Shown one piece after another: positions 19,629-27,221 of a DNA stretch of 34,395 nt. A model generated the notes under the pieces. It was not told the origin of the DNA. It ran no database searches and worked only from the letters and a program-made list of their open reading frames with translations. How positions within the stretch are numbered: the first letter of the stretch is position 1; the number at the start of each line of letters is the position of its first letter. A program made the translations under genes and the position numbers. This DNA comes from Mycobacterium sp. (GTDB lineage: Bacteria > Actinomycetota > Actinomycetes > Mycobacteriales > Mycobacteriaceae): positions 1 through 34,395 of the forward strand of contig NZ_JAFBAR010000074.1 of NCBI RefSeq assembly GCF_019247635.1, in the 5' to 3' direction.

Positions 19629-20897
19629 ATGACCGTCGGCGTCGACAGCCCATGCATCTTTGACCTGCCATTACCCCCCATCGCGTATCACGATGCGCTG
19701 GAGCCGCGCGAAGTCCACTGCCTGATCTGCGAGGCCCGCCAGCGGGGACCCATCGCGATGGGCCCATTCGGGCCCGAGCTGCTGACGTATGACCTGGTAC
19801 GCAGCGTTCTTCGGGATAACCGCTTTGCCGTGCCGCAGGGAATCGGCCTGGTGGTGCAGGGCATCACCTCGGGGCCGGTCTGGGACCGTGTCTGCAAACT
19901 GCTGATCAGTCTCGACGGCGCCGAACATCACCGGTTGCGGCGGCTGGTGGCCGGGGCCTTCACCCCGCGGGCCGCCGAGCGGATGCGGACCGCATGCCTC
20001 GACGTCATCAGCCAACTAATGGACGCCCATGTGGCCGACGGAGCCTGCGACATCGTCAGCGACATCGCCAGGCCGTACCCGGTTCCGATCATCTGCGCGT
20101 TGCTGGGCGCCCCGCGCGACGACTGGCAATTGTTTTCGTCGTGGGCCGCCGATATCAGCGGTGCCTTCGGTGGCAACGTAGCCGCGCAGGAGTCGTCGAT
20201 CGTGGCGGCGTGGGAGCAGCTCGAGTGCTACGTCGAGGAGCTGATTGCGCGGCGGCGCCGATCACCGGGCGACGACCTGATCTCCGAACTCATTTGCGCC
20301 GGCGATGACCGGGACAAGCTCGTTCACTCCGAACTCGTCAACCTGGTAGCCATCCTGCTCAACGCCGGCACCGACACCACGCGCAATCAGCTTGCCGCCG
20401 CGGTACAAGTGCTATGTGAGCACCCCGACCAGTGGACGTTGCTCGCCGAGCATCCCGAACTGGCGCCCCAAGCGGTCGTAGAGCTGATCCGGCACAGCCC
20501 GATCGTCTTCTCTGCGTTGCGCGTAGCTACCGAGGACGTCGAGTTCGGCGGTGTCCTGATTCCGGCAGGCGCGTATGTCATCGCCAACACGGCGTCGGCA
20601 AACCGCGACCCGGCGGTCTATGAGGATCCCGACCGCTTGGACATCACCCGCGAGGCCGCTCCAGCCATGCTGACGTTCGGCGGCGGCGTGCACTATTGCC
20701 TGGGGGCACACCTGGCCAGAGTCGAACTCACCGAGGCACTGCGGGTCATTACCCAGCGCATGTCCAATCCCCGTCGCACCGGCCGAGCACCCTGGCGGCC
20801 GCCGACCGAACTGTCCGGGCCCACAACGCTTCCGATTGCCTTCGATGCCATGAACACCCGCCCGCAGGGCCGAGCCGCAACGAGCACGCTGGCGTAG
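19629..20897 (+). CDS. Cytochrome P450 (second)
   Basis: A 422-residue soluble P450. The heme loop is FGGGVHYCLGAHLARVE with the cysteine at 357. The I-helix is ILLNAGTDTTRNQLA with the normal Asp-Thr pair, and the K-helix is VVELIRHSP (ExxR). The ATG at 19629 follows a strong GGAGGAG. Compared with the P450 at 7308 it has a normal acid-alcohol pair and a different N-terminus, so it is not a recent duplicate. It is divergent from the cyclase-LuxR gene, suggesting control by it. No ferredoxin is adjacent. The substrate is unknown. Confidence 0.94.
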   Translation: MTVGVDSPCIFDLPLPPIAYHDALEPREVHCLICEARQRGPIAMGPFGPELLTYDLVRSVLRDNRFAVPQGIGLVVQGITSGPVWDRVCKLLISLDGAEHHRLRRLVAGAFTPRAAERMRTACLDVISQLMDAHVADGACDIVSDIARPYPVPIICALLGAPRDDWQLFSSWAADISGAFGGNVAAQESSIVAAWEQLECYVEELIARRRRSPGDDLISELICAGDDRDKLVHSELVNLVAILLNAGTDTTRNQLAAAVQVLCEHPDQWTLLAEHPELAPQAVVELIRHSPIVFSALRVATEDVEFGGVLIPAGAYVIANTASANRDPAVYEDPDRLDITREAAPAMLTFGGGVHYCLGAHLARVELTEALRVITQRMSNPRRTGRAPWRPPTELSGPTTLPIAFDAMNTRPQGRAATSTLA

Positions 20898-20917
20898 CAC
20901 GGCCTCGGGTCGCGCAA

Positions 20918-20944
20918 GGTTTACCACGCCACCATGCCGGGCAA
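20918..20944 (+). promoter_or_regulatory. SigF-like promoter before the acidic small protein
   Basis: GGTTT (20918-20922), 16-base spacer, GGGCAA (20939-20944). The mycobacterial SigF consensus is about GGTTT-N15-17-GGGTA. The -35 and spacing match; the -10 has one mismatch. The start point would fall near 20951. Confidence 0.4.
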
Positions 20945-21009
20945 TCGGCCGTGGTGGAAGCGATAGCGACAACATTCCGGAGCCGTCCGAAAGCCTTGAC
21001 TCCGACGAA

Positions 21010-21291
21010 GTGCGCAACAAAGACGGCGACGAGGTCGTTGAGCCGCCCGATCACTGGCTCGAGCCCGACATCGGCGATTCGCTAGACGAGAGACTTGCCG
21101 CGGAGGTTCCTGACGATCTGCAGGAAAATCGGCCATCTGAAGATGCGCGCGATCGCCAAACGGGTAGCGCTGTCGAGGTCGTCAGCGACGACGAGCTGGA
21201 CCGCATCGATCCGACCGTACATGGGCGCGTACGCGGCCAGATCGATGGGACGCCCGAGGATGGCAGCTCGTTCTTCGATGTGCCGGAGTGA
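21010..21291 (+). CDS. Small acidic hypothetical protein, start uncertain
   Basis: From the GTG at 21010 this reads 93 residues, very rich in Asp and Glu, ending GTPEDGSSFFDVPE. I do not recognise a named family, and no fold or catalytic motif is evident; it looks disordered. The frame is open upstream and reads SDNIPEPSESLDSDEV immediately before the GTG, with the same acidic character. The coding region therefore seems to begin near 20965, yet there is no ATG, GTG or TTG in frame there. At 20962-20967 the DNA is GATAGC where GATGAGC would give an ATG, so the start codon may have been lost by a one-base deletion. A SigF-like promoter lies just upstream. It converges on the CheR-PAS gene. Confidence 0.65.
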   Translation: MRNKDGDEVVEPPDHWLEPDIGDSLDERLAAEVPDDLQENRPSEDARDRQTGSAVEVVSDDELDRIDPTVHGRVRGQIDGTPEDGSSFFDVPE

Positions 21292-21303
21292 CGTTTCTCG
21301 GTA

Positions 21304-23145
21304 CTACTCCACTACCTCCATCAGCAGTAGCGCGCCATCGACGGCCCCCTCGTCCGAACGAAAAGGGGTGCAGGTAACCCGCACCTTGGTGGGCCGGCCG
21401 CGCCGGTTAACGGCGTCTACCACGGCGTCGCCGAGACTGTCCGGGTCCACAAAGGCGTTGCCAATCAACGGCCGAACGCCTTCGATGGGGAGTCCGATGT
21501 CCAGTGCCGTCAGTCGCTGTCCTGTCGTCTCATCGGCCCGCAGACCCCACAGCTCCTCGCAGCCCCGGTTCCACACCACGACCCGCATCTCCCGGTCGAC
21601 CACAACCATGCCCGGCTGGACCGAGTTGATCAGCGAATGCAGAAAGGTCTTGGCGTGGTCCAATTCCAGGCTGCGTTCGCGCAACGTGTCGTTGATCGTG
21701 TGGAGTTCGTCGTTGGTGGACTGCAGCTCCTCATTCATCGTTTCGAGTTCTTCGTTGGTCGACTGCAACTCCTCGTTGGTGGTTTCGAGTTCCTCCACCG
21801 TGGACTGCAGCTCTTCGTTGGTGGTTTCGAGTTCCTCGTTTGTGGATTGCAGTTCCTCATAGGCCGCTTCGAGCTGGCGGTTGGTTTGGACAACCTTGTC
21901 CAGCAAGGCGCGCGTCGCGGTCACATCGAAGAACACGATCGACACACCGAGCAAACCATTCTCGGCGTCGACGAGCGGATTGACGTGGATCTCGAACCAT
22001 GCGGTCTCCGATCCTGGTCGTTGCCATTTGACGTCCTGAATGCGCGCGGATCGGCGCTCCACCCTGGCCTGCTCCAGGTAGGCTCGCAATTCGACCGGCC
22101 GGTACGAAACCTCTAGATCCCGCAGCAGCCGGCCGATGTCGCGGGCCGACAGCCCGAAGATGGTTTCCGCCTGCTGGTTGATCATCGCGACGGTGTCTTC
22201 ACCGGTGATCACGATCTGCGCCACCGGACTCGCGCGAAAAGCCAACTCGCGCACGGTGGTTAGACCGGGCAAGTCACCATGCCGGTCGTAGAAGGCTGCC
22301 GCGGGGTCGTAGCGATCCAGCGCGCCACGGGATCCGGCCGCCTTGAGAAAGATCCGGTTCTTGAGGTCCAGCGGAGTGAACCGATCGCTATGGCTCAACA
22401 GCATTTCGGCGTGCCCGAGAAACAACTTGCCTTGCGGGCTCAGCGCAAAATGCAACCGCCCCAGCACGTTTCGCTGCGTTTCCGCGTTGAGATACATCAA
22501 GGTGTTGCGGCACACCAGCAGGTCGACGCGGGAGATCGGGGCATCCTTCACCAAATCATTACGACCGAAAATCACCGCACGGCGAAGGTCTTTGTGAAAA
22601 ACGTAGCGGCCGTTGACCTGTTCGAAATAGCGTGACAACAGATGCGGGGGCACCGACTCGACGCCTCGGGAATCATAGGAGGCATGGCGCCCCTCGACCA
22701 ACGCCTCCTCGTCGATGTCGGTGGCGTAGATCTTGACGCGCTGCCGAAACTCGTCCGGTCCCAACGCCTCGGCCAGCAAGATCGCCAGCGTGTAGGCTTC
22801 CTGCCCGGATGCGCAGCCGGCGCTCCACACCCGAATAGAATCGCTGGGCCCACGCTCGGCCAGTATCCGCGGGATCACCTCTTTGCTGACGAACTCCCAC
22901 GCATCCGGGTCACGGAAGAACCCCGTCACATTGATGAGGATGGTGTTGAAAAGGGCCGCGAATTCGTCCGAGCTGGCCTGCAACACGTCGAGGTACTCCT
23001 CGAACGAGGTGTACCCGGCATGGTCCATCCGGTGGCGGACCCGGCGCATCAGCGAAGTGCGTTTGTAACCCGTGAAGTCGAAACCACGCGAATCTCGCAT
23101 GTAGCGCAGTAGAGCCTCGAAGGCCTCGTCGGTTGTGCCGTCCAT
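21304..23145 (-). CDS. CheR-type methyltransferase fused to PAS domains and a coiled coil
   Basis: A 613-residue protein. The CheR domain (about 5-275) includes an N-terminal helical part, TGFFRDP (74-80) and the SAM-binding RVWSAGCASGQEAYTLA (105-121). A PAS domain (about 300-410) follows. A long coiled coil with exact heptads (repeats of NEELQST and NEELETT, about 429-485) comes next, and a second PAS domain (about 500-612) ends the protein. There is no kinase, receiver or cyclase output. CheR enzymes methylate glutamates on chemoreceptors; here no receptor or flagellar gene is seen, so the target is unknown. The ATG is preceded by GAAGGGG. It follows the STAS-HATPase gene by 49 bases and is probably third in that operon. 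Confidence 0.92.
   Translation of the reverse strand: MDGTTDEAFEALLRYMRDSRGFDFTGYKRTSLMRRVRHRMDHAGYTSFEEYLDVLQASSDEFAALFNTILINVTGFFRDPDAWEFVSKEVIPRILAERGPSDSIRVWSAGCASGQEAYTLAILLAEALGPDEFRQRVKIYATDIDEEALVEGRHASYDSRGVESVPPHLLSRYFEQVNGRYVFHKDLRRAVIFGRNDLVKDAPISRVDLLVCRNTLMYLNAETQRNVLGRLHFALSPQGKLFLGHAEMLLSHSDRFTPLDLKNRIFLKAAGSRGALDRYDPAAAFYDRHGDLPGLTTVRELAFRASPVAQIVITGEDTVAMINQQAETIFGLSARDIGRLLRDLEVSYRPVELRAYLEQARVERRSARIQDVKWQRPGSETAWFEIHVNPLVDAENGLLGVSIVFFDVTATRALLDKVVQTNRQLEAAYEELQSTNEELETTNEELQSTVEELETTNEELQSTNEELETMNEELQSTNDELHTINDTLRERSLELDHAKTFLHSLINSVQPGMVVVDREMRVVVWNRGCEELWGLRADETTGQRLTALDIGLPIEGVRPLIGNAFVDPDSLGDAVVDAVNRRGRPTKVRVTCTPFRSDEGAVDGALLLMEVVE
21692..21858. repeat. In-gene tandem repeat, 21-bp period (42-bp higher unit)
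   Basis: About eight imperfect 21-base units encode alternating NEELQST / NEELETT heptads in the CheR-PAS protein. The units are near-identical at DNA level, which suggests growth by slippage and possible copy-number variation between strains. Confidence 0.8.
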
Positions 23146-23194
23146 GACGCCCCTTCGAAGTGCGTTCGTCGAGAGAGTTGAACACTACTCGCGG

Positions 23195-23962
23195 TCAGAG
23201 CTGATTTTCACGACCGACCAGACCCCACACCGTTTTTCCCGACGGCGTTGGCGTAGTACCCCACGCGCGGCAGACCGCCTCGACGATAGCCAACCCGGAC
23301 ACGCTGTCGATGCCGCCGGCGGCGTCTTCACGCCGTACCGGCAGACGCGCGCTGCAGTCCTCGACCGCGACGGTTACGGCGTCTTGGTACGCCTCGACAA
23401 TCAAGACCGGCGCACTGTCCGTATGGCTGAGGACATTCTCGACGAAGACCGTGGCCACCGTCCCGGCCGCCGCGATGAGGTTGCTCTGGCCCCAGACCGT
23501 GAGCCAGTCGGCGATTGTTTCTCGGGCACGGCCGACGCTCGCCGCGCTGGCGGGAAGTCGGACCCGCGCGCGCCGCCGCCGCCCGTGTAACGATCCGTTG
23601 CCGACGGCATCTAACGCGGATTCCCGGCTGGGGTGCACTGGCACATACCGGGCCACGCCGCTGGCGGCGATCACCCGCCGAACCCGCGTATACCCACACA
23701 CGAGCAGGATTGGAATATCCGGCCAGGTACTAACGTGCCAGCGAGCGCTGGTAAACACCGACCACGCCGATGCGGCGGGTACGGACAAACCGTCGACATC
23801 GACGATAACGGCGCTCGGCTCGTCCAGCGCCGCCTTGATGACGGCGTCACGCAGGCCACGATAGGTGGTGCTGTCCAGCACTCCGTCGACGATCAGGACC
23901 GACGTCCGGTGCTGGTGCTCGACGTCGACCCGGATTTGGGGGCCGGATTCAGCCACCCACAT
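23195..23962 (-). CDS. STAS domain - HATPase (anti-sigma-like) fusion protein
   Basis: A 255-residue protein. The N-terminal STAS domain (about 10-118) has AVIVDVDGLSVPAASAW at 51-67. The C-terminal domain (about 130-250) is an RsbW-like GHKL ATPase: N-box FVENVLSH (173-180), AVEDCSARLP with Asp202, and GLAIVEAVCRAWG (223-235) followed by GKTVWGLV. In partner switching, a STAS antagonist and an ATPase anti-sigma factor are normally separate opposing proteins; here they are in one chain. The STAS phosphorylation motif (usually DSSG or DSTG) reads AASA at 63-66, so normal phosphorylation control is doubtful. The ATG at 23960-23962 overlaps the CheB stop by 14 bases; a TTG two codons earlier is less likely. 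It probably sits between the CheB/CheR pair and a sigma factor such as SigF (inference). Confidence 0.85.
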   Translation of the reverse strand: MWVAESGPQIRVDVEHQHRTSVLIVDGVLDSTTYRGLRDAVIKAALDEPSAVIVDVDGLSVPAASAWSVFTSARWHVSTWPDIPILLVCGYTRVRRVIAASGVARYVPVHPSRESALDAVGNGSLHGRRRRARVRLPASAASVGRARETIADWLTVWGQSNLIAAAGTVATVFVENVLSHTDSAPVLIVEAYQDAVTVAVEDCSARLPVRREDAAGGIDSVSGLAIVEAVCRAWGTTPTPSGKTVWGLVGRENQL

Positions 23963-24968
23963 CCCCAAACGGCGGCGAGTGTCCCGACAGCCGCTCGCTC
24001 AGCACTGTCAGGGCGTGTTCGGATTCCTCGGCCAACGCGGTGTAACGCCGAAACAGCAACCCGTGACCGGCGTTGCTGGCCAATTGCCGGCCGAGTTTCG
24101 CCTTTTCCTGCAGGCTGCGCAGGGCGACCCAGAGCGCGTTTTCGACCTCTCCGTCGCGCGCGGCCAGCAGAGCCTCGGGTGACCAGGCGTGACCCACCCG
24201 GCACCGGAAGTTCTCCTCACCCAGCGTCACCAGCGATCCGTTACAGTCCGGGCACGTGTATCCCGACGGCGGGCCCAGTTCCTGGGTATCGAAGTCGGTT
24301 GAGAAACGAGGCGTCATCGCAATGCGATTCTCCAACTCCATTCCGGCATCAGGCTCCATCCTCAGCTCCTCGATCTCTCGGTGCGACAGCTTTTTGAGCA
24401 GTTGCCCAATGTCGGCCGCGGCGGCCTGGTGGTCCAGTACGCCCGCATCTCGCGCTTTGGTCGGCATGGCAGGAAACAACGCATCGTCGGGTGATTGCCC
24501 GATCGTGGTGCCCCCGCGCGACTGAATCGCTGCCAGCCCCAATACGCCGTCGTCGAGCACGCCCGACAGTAGGATCCCAATGCCACGTGGTCCGAAAGCC
24601 AATGCCAGCGAACGGAATAGCGCGTTGATCGCGGGCCGATGCCCGTTCTCGGTCGGTCCTTGCGACAGCACCACTCGGTGATCGGCGACCAGCAGATGGC
24701 GGTCCGGGCTGCCGACGTAGATGTGAGCCGGTTGCAGACTGTCGCCGTGTTGGGCGGTGGCAGCGGGTAACGGACCGCTGCGGTCGACGATGCGAGCCAG
24801 CAGGCTGGGTGCACCAGGCGGCATGTGCAAAGTCATCAGATAGGCGTAAGGCACGTCGGACGACAACCCGGCGGCCAGTTTCGTCAGCGCCTCAACTCCG
24901 CCGGCTGAGGCACCGATCGCCACTACACCTAGCAATCCGCCGTTTGAGTTGGTCGCCTGAACCACCAC
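23949..24968 (-). CDS. CheB-type methylesterase without receiver domain, zinc-ribbon-like C-terminus
   Basis: A 339-residue protein. The CheB catalytic domain (about 12-195) has GASAGG with Ser21, TLHMPP with His48, and LSGVLDDG with Asp140, the expected Ser-His-Asp triad. The N-terminal receiver domain of classical CheB is absent, so it is not controlled by CheA phosphorylation. The C-terminal part has CPDC (239-242) and CRVGH (256-260), a likely zinc site, followed by a helical segment. CheB enzymes remove methyl groups from, or deamidate, receptor glutamates. The start is GTG at 24966-24968. A SigF-like promoter lies just 6 bases upstream, so the mRNA may be leaderless. It is the first gene of the CheB / STAS-HATPase / CheR-PAS operon. 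Confidence 0.92.
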   Translation of the reverse strand: MVVQATNSNGGLLGVVAIGASAGGVEALTKLAAGLSSDVPYAYLMTLHMPPGAPSLLARIVDRSGPLPAATAQHGDSLQPAHIYVGSPDRHLLVADHRVVLSQGPTENGHRPAINALFRSLALAFGPRGIGILLSGVLDDGVLGLAAIQSRGGTTIGQSPDDALFPAMPTKARDAGVLDHQAAAADIGQLLKKLSHREIEELRMEPDAGMELENRIAMTPRFSTDFDTQELGPPSGYTCPDCNGSLVTLGEENFRCRVGHAWSPEALLAARDGEVENALWVALRSLQEKAKLGRQLASNAGHGLLFRRYTALAEESEHALTVLSERLSGHSPPFGDVGG

Positions 24969-24973
24969 TTCCG

Positions 24974-24999
24974 ATTACCCCCTTAGAGCCTAGGCAACC
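24974..24999 (-). promoter_or_regulatory. SigF-like promoter of the CheB/STAS/CheR operon
   Basis: On the minus strand: GGTTG (24999-24995), 14-base spacer, GGGTAAT (24980-24974). The -10 matches the SigF form GGGTA; the -35 has one mismatch and the spacer is one or two bases short. The transcript would start at or next to the GTG start codon. A small hairpin (CCGCCG-GACT-CGGCGG, 24998-25013) abuts the -35. Confidence 0.4.
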
Positions 25000-25145
25000 G
25001 CCGGACTCGGCGGATAATGCGCGTCTGACGTGCCGCCACGCCTTCGGTCCTGGCAGTGCTCGCACTTGGCGAGGGATTAGACGGCTACGAACCCGGGCAC
25101 CCTGCCCAGCGGAATCCCAAATACAAACAGGGAAAGGTGAAGACT

Positions 25146-25403
25146 GTGCCGAACTCGTCGATCAAGAACGAAAAGCTTTACCGAGATTTGCGAAAGCAGG
25201 GCGACTCGAAAGAAAAGGCGGCGCGGATCTCCAATGCCGCCGCCGCACGGGGCAAGTCAGCAGTCGGCCGAAAGGGTGGCAAAGCCGGGTCGTACGCGGA
25301 CTGGACGGTGCCAGAACTGAAAAAACGCGCCAAAGAGCTGGGAATCTCGGGATATTCGAGCCTGACGAAAGACAAGCTGATCACCAAACTGCGAAATCAC
25401 TGA
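25146..25403 (+). CDS. Small Rho_N/SAP-like nucleic-acid-binding protein
   Basis: An 85-residue basic protein. The N-terminal half (KNEKLYRDLRKQGDSKEKAARISNA, read in two parts: 7-19 and 20-31) is a charged helical pair followed by a GRKGGK basic patch. The C-terminal half (about 50-84, WTVPELKKRAKELGIS to KDKLITKLRNH) matches the Rho termination factor N-terminal / SAP-like helix-extended-loop-helix fold. The GTG at 25146 is chosen because GGAAAGGTGA lies just before it; an earlier in-frame start at 25056 lacks such a site and adds unrelated sequence. It probably binds DNA or RNA. It is divergent from the CheB operon and one base from the convergent nucleotidyltransferase gene. Confidence 0.85.
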   Translation: MPNSSIKNEKLYRDLRKQGDSKEKAARISNAAAARGKSAVGRKGGKAGSYADWTVPELKKRAKELGISGYSSLTKDKLITKLRNH

Positions 25404-25404
25404 A

Positions 25405-26010
25405 TCAGCTGCAGGTTAGGCCGAGCCGGTCGGCGAGCACCAAGAACGCAACTGCGAAGTCGTTGCCGGCAGTCTGGGACCTGATGTGATCCCAGTCCAG
25501 GTGTTCACGTATCGCGCGCACTGCTGGCAGCAGGGCCGCGAAGTCGCAGTGGTGCTCGCCGAGGGCGCGCAGTTTCTGGATGATCACCATGGTGGGCGGC
25601 AGCACCGGCATCGCGATCGCAAGAACGTCGCGCGCCTGGGCACACTCCAGGGTGGCCGGTTGGACCGATACGCCGTTAACGCGGTGCAACACGTCGACGA
25701 CCCCACCGTCGATGCACGCCTTGAAAAGCCAGTCTTCGGGGGGACGTTCGATCGAAAACCCGGCCCCGCTCAGGGTGGCCGCGGCGGCGTCTGTGTCCGA
25801 CTCGGCGATCACCAAATCAACGTCGTGACTGGGTTCCGGTGCACCGTAAGCCCACAACGCATAGCTACCGGCCAGGGCGAACCGCGGCCCGCGCTCCTTG
25901 AGCGCGGAGGCGGCGCGCCGCAGCGCTTCCCGCAGCATCGAGTGGGCGGGCATCGGGTCCGCCTCGGGCGCATCCAGCGGTGCCTCGGTGGGTGTCATCG
26001 GATAGGTCAT
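25405..26010 (-). CDS. Nucleotidyltransferase-fold protein
   Basis: A 201-residue protein with the minimal Pol-beta nucleotidyltransferase pattern: AGSYALWAYG (47-56; Gly48-Ser49) followed by SHDVDLVIAE (61-70) with metal Asp63 and Asp65. A helical C-terminal part follows, including MVIIQKLRALGEHHCDF. Such proteins transfer nucleotides to proteins, RNA or small molecules; many belong to toxin-antitoxin pairs, but no antitoxin gene accompanies this one. The ATG at 26008-26010 has GGAG nearby; longer frame-open sequence upstream is antisense to the EEP gene. The leader to the divergent EEP gene is only 70 bases. Confidence 0.82.
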   Translation of the reverse strand: MTYPMTPTEAPLDAPEADPMPAHSMLREALRRAASALKERGPRFALAGSYALWAYGAPEPSHDVDLVIAESDTDAAAATLSGAGFSIERPPEDWLFKACIDGGVVDVLHRVNGVSVQPATLECAQARDVLAIAMPVLPPTMVIIQKLRALGEHHCDFAALLPAVRAIREHLDWDHIRSQTAGNDFAVAFLVLADRLGLTCS

Positions 26011-26047
26011 ACCCGCTCCTCGCGTGACCAACCTGGCCGTCCGGCAA

Positions 26048-26071
26048 GGTGACACGGTCCTGACTGGGTAT
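26048..26071 (+). promoter_or_regulatory. Possible SigF-like promoter of the EEP gene
   Basis: GGTG (26048-26051), 14-base spacer, GGGTAT (26066-26071). The -10 is a perfect SigF match, but the -35 is weak. The ATG at 26081 would lie at or very near the transcript start. Confidence 0.3.
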
Positions 26072-26080
26072 CGGATACGT

Positions 26081-26845
26081 ATGCGCGTCGCGACCTTCAA
26101 CATCCTGCATGGCCGCACCGTCGGCGACGGAGTTGATCCCCAGCGGCTACGGGACTGCGTACGCCGACTTGATCCCGATGTGCTGTCGCTGCAAGAGGTC
26201 GACTTCGAGCAGCCGCGGTCGGACCGGGTCGATCTCACGGCCGCCGCGGCCGAGGCCATGGGGGCGGTCGAGCACCGGTTCGTGGCCGCGATCTCGGGCA
26301 CGCCCGGTGCTACCTGGATGGCCGCCACTGGCCACGAGCAGCCTGGGACGGCGGCCTACGGGATCGCGCTGCTGTCGCGGTTTCCGGTGGCCAGCTGGCA
26401 GGTGGTGCGGTTTCCGCGAATTCCGGTGCGCTTTCCCATGTACCTGCCCGGCCCCAATCGCGTGATGATGGTCGACGAGGAGCCGCGGGCGGCGATCATC
26501 GCGCGAATACACACGCCGTTGGGCCACCTCACCGTGGCTAACACTCATTTGTCGTTCGTGCCGGGCTGGAATCGGCACCAGCTGCGCCGACTGGTCCACG
26601 ATTTGCGCGGCTTGCCCGGCCCGCGACTGCTGACCGGCGATCTCAATCTCACTCCGGTCGCTGTGCGCCGATGGTCAGGCATGCGGGCGCTCGCGGTGGC
26701 GAACACGTTTCCCGCACCCGATCCGACCCGCCAACTGGACCACATCCTGACCGATGACGCCGGTTTGGATGCCGTCGAAACGACCGCTGAACTCATGCCA
26801 ATCTCCGACCACCGACCGCTGGTCGTGCGGCTTGCCCGCGGGTAG
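26081..26845 (+). CDS. Endonuclease/exonuclease/phosphatase (EEP) family hydrolase
   Basis: A 254-residue protein with the EEP (DNase I-like) active-site series: Asn7 in ATFNILHG, Glu39 in LSLQEVD, a His in VANTHLSF, Asp and Asn in LTGDLNLTP, a late Asp in QLDHILTD, and the closing SDHRP. These Mg-dependent enzymes cut phosphodiester or phosphomonoester bonds in nucleic acids, phosphoinositides or sphingolipids. The ATG at 26081 begins right at the conserved first strand; an upstream GTG at 26024 adds 19 unconserved residues. No signal peptide is seen, so it acts in the cytoplasm. It is divergent from the nucleotidyltransferase gene; the substrate is not evident. Confidence 0.9.
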   Translation: MRVATFNILHGRTVGDGVDPQRLRDCVRRLDPDVLSLQEVDFEQPRSDRVDLTAAAAEAMGAVEHRFVAAISGTPGATWMAATGHEQPGTAAYGIALLSRFPVASWQVVRFPRIPVRFPMYLPGPNRVMMVDEEPRAAIIARIHTPLGHLTVANTHLSFVPGWNRHQLRRLVHDLRGLPGPRLLTGDLNLTPVAVRRWSGMRALAVANTFPAPDPTRQLDHILTDDAGLDAVETTAELMPISDHRPLVVRLARG

Positions 26846-26984
26846 GGGCATGGCGCGCGATGCTGCAGCGCAGGCCGTCCACGGCCAATGAACCTGAATC
26901 AGGCCATTTCTCAAGACCACTGATCGCCCGCTGCGGGTGGGTCCGATCCCGAAAGCCGGGGCCGGACCCACCGCACAGTACGCG

Positions 26985-27221
26985 CTATTGGTTTTGCTTC
27001 TGGCGCTCTTCGGCCGCCTCGGCGCCACCGCGGGCCGCCTCGGCTTCGGCTTCCTTCTCGGCCGCATCGCGCTGAGCGTCCGCCTTATCCTGCTGGGCTT
27101 GGCCCTCGCGCACCAGGTCGTCGCTACCGGTGACGGCTCCGCCTACCTCTTTGGCTTTGCCCTTGACGCCCTCGACGACTCCCTTGATGCCCTCTTCGGG
27201 CCCACTCTTTTGATCACCCAT
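26985..27221 (-). CDS. CsbD-like stress protein
   Basis: A 78-residue hydrophilic protein. GVVEGVKGKAKEVGGAVTG at about 14-32 is the CsbD signature, followed by DDLVREGQAQQDKADAQRDA and an Ala/Glu-rich helical tail (EAEAEAARGGAEAAEE). CsbD-like proteins are general stress proteins of unknown biochemical role, and some mycobacterial relatives bind surfaces or cells. The ATG at 27219-27221 has AGGAG 6 bases upstream. A longer frame to 27326 is open but unconserved. It is a single gene and fits the stress-related theme of the 21-29 kb region. Confidence 0.88.
   Translation of the reverse strand: MGDQKSGPEEGIKGVVEGVKGKAKEVGGAVTGSDDLVREGQAQQDKADAQRDAAEKEAEAEAARGGAEAAEERQKQNQ

Noticed and set aside
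21692..21865. Regular repeats resembling a CRISPR array or minisatellite
   Set aside because: Period is a multiple of 21, without unique spacers, and it encodes exact coiled-coil heptads in frame.
24998..25013. Hairpin CCGCCG-GACT-CGGCGG as a terminator
   Set aside because: It lies between two divergent gene starts and has no T tract; at most it influences the adjacent promoter.
26009..26028. Minus-strand GGTTG-N14-GGGTAT resembling a SigF promoter before the nucleotidyltransferase
   Set aside because: The -10 overlaps the start codon ATG, and a good GGAG ribosome site supports that start, so it is probably chance.
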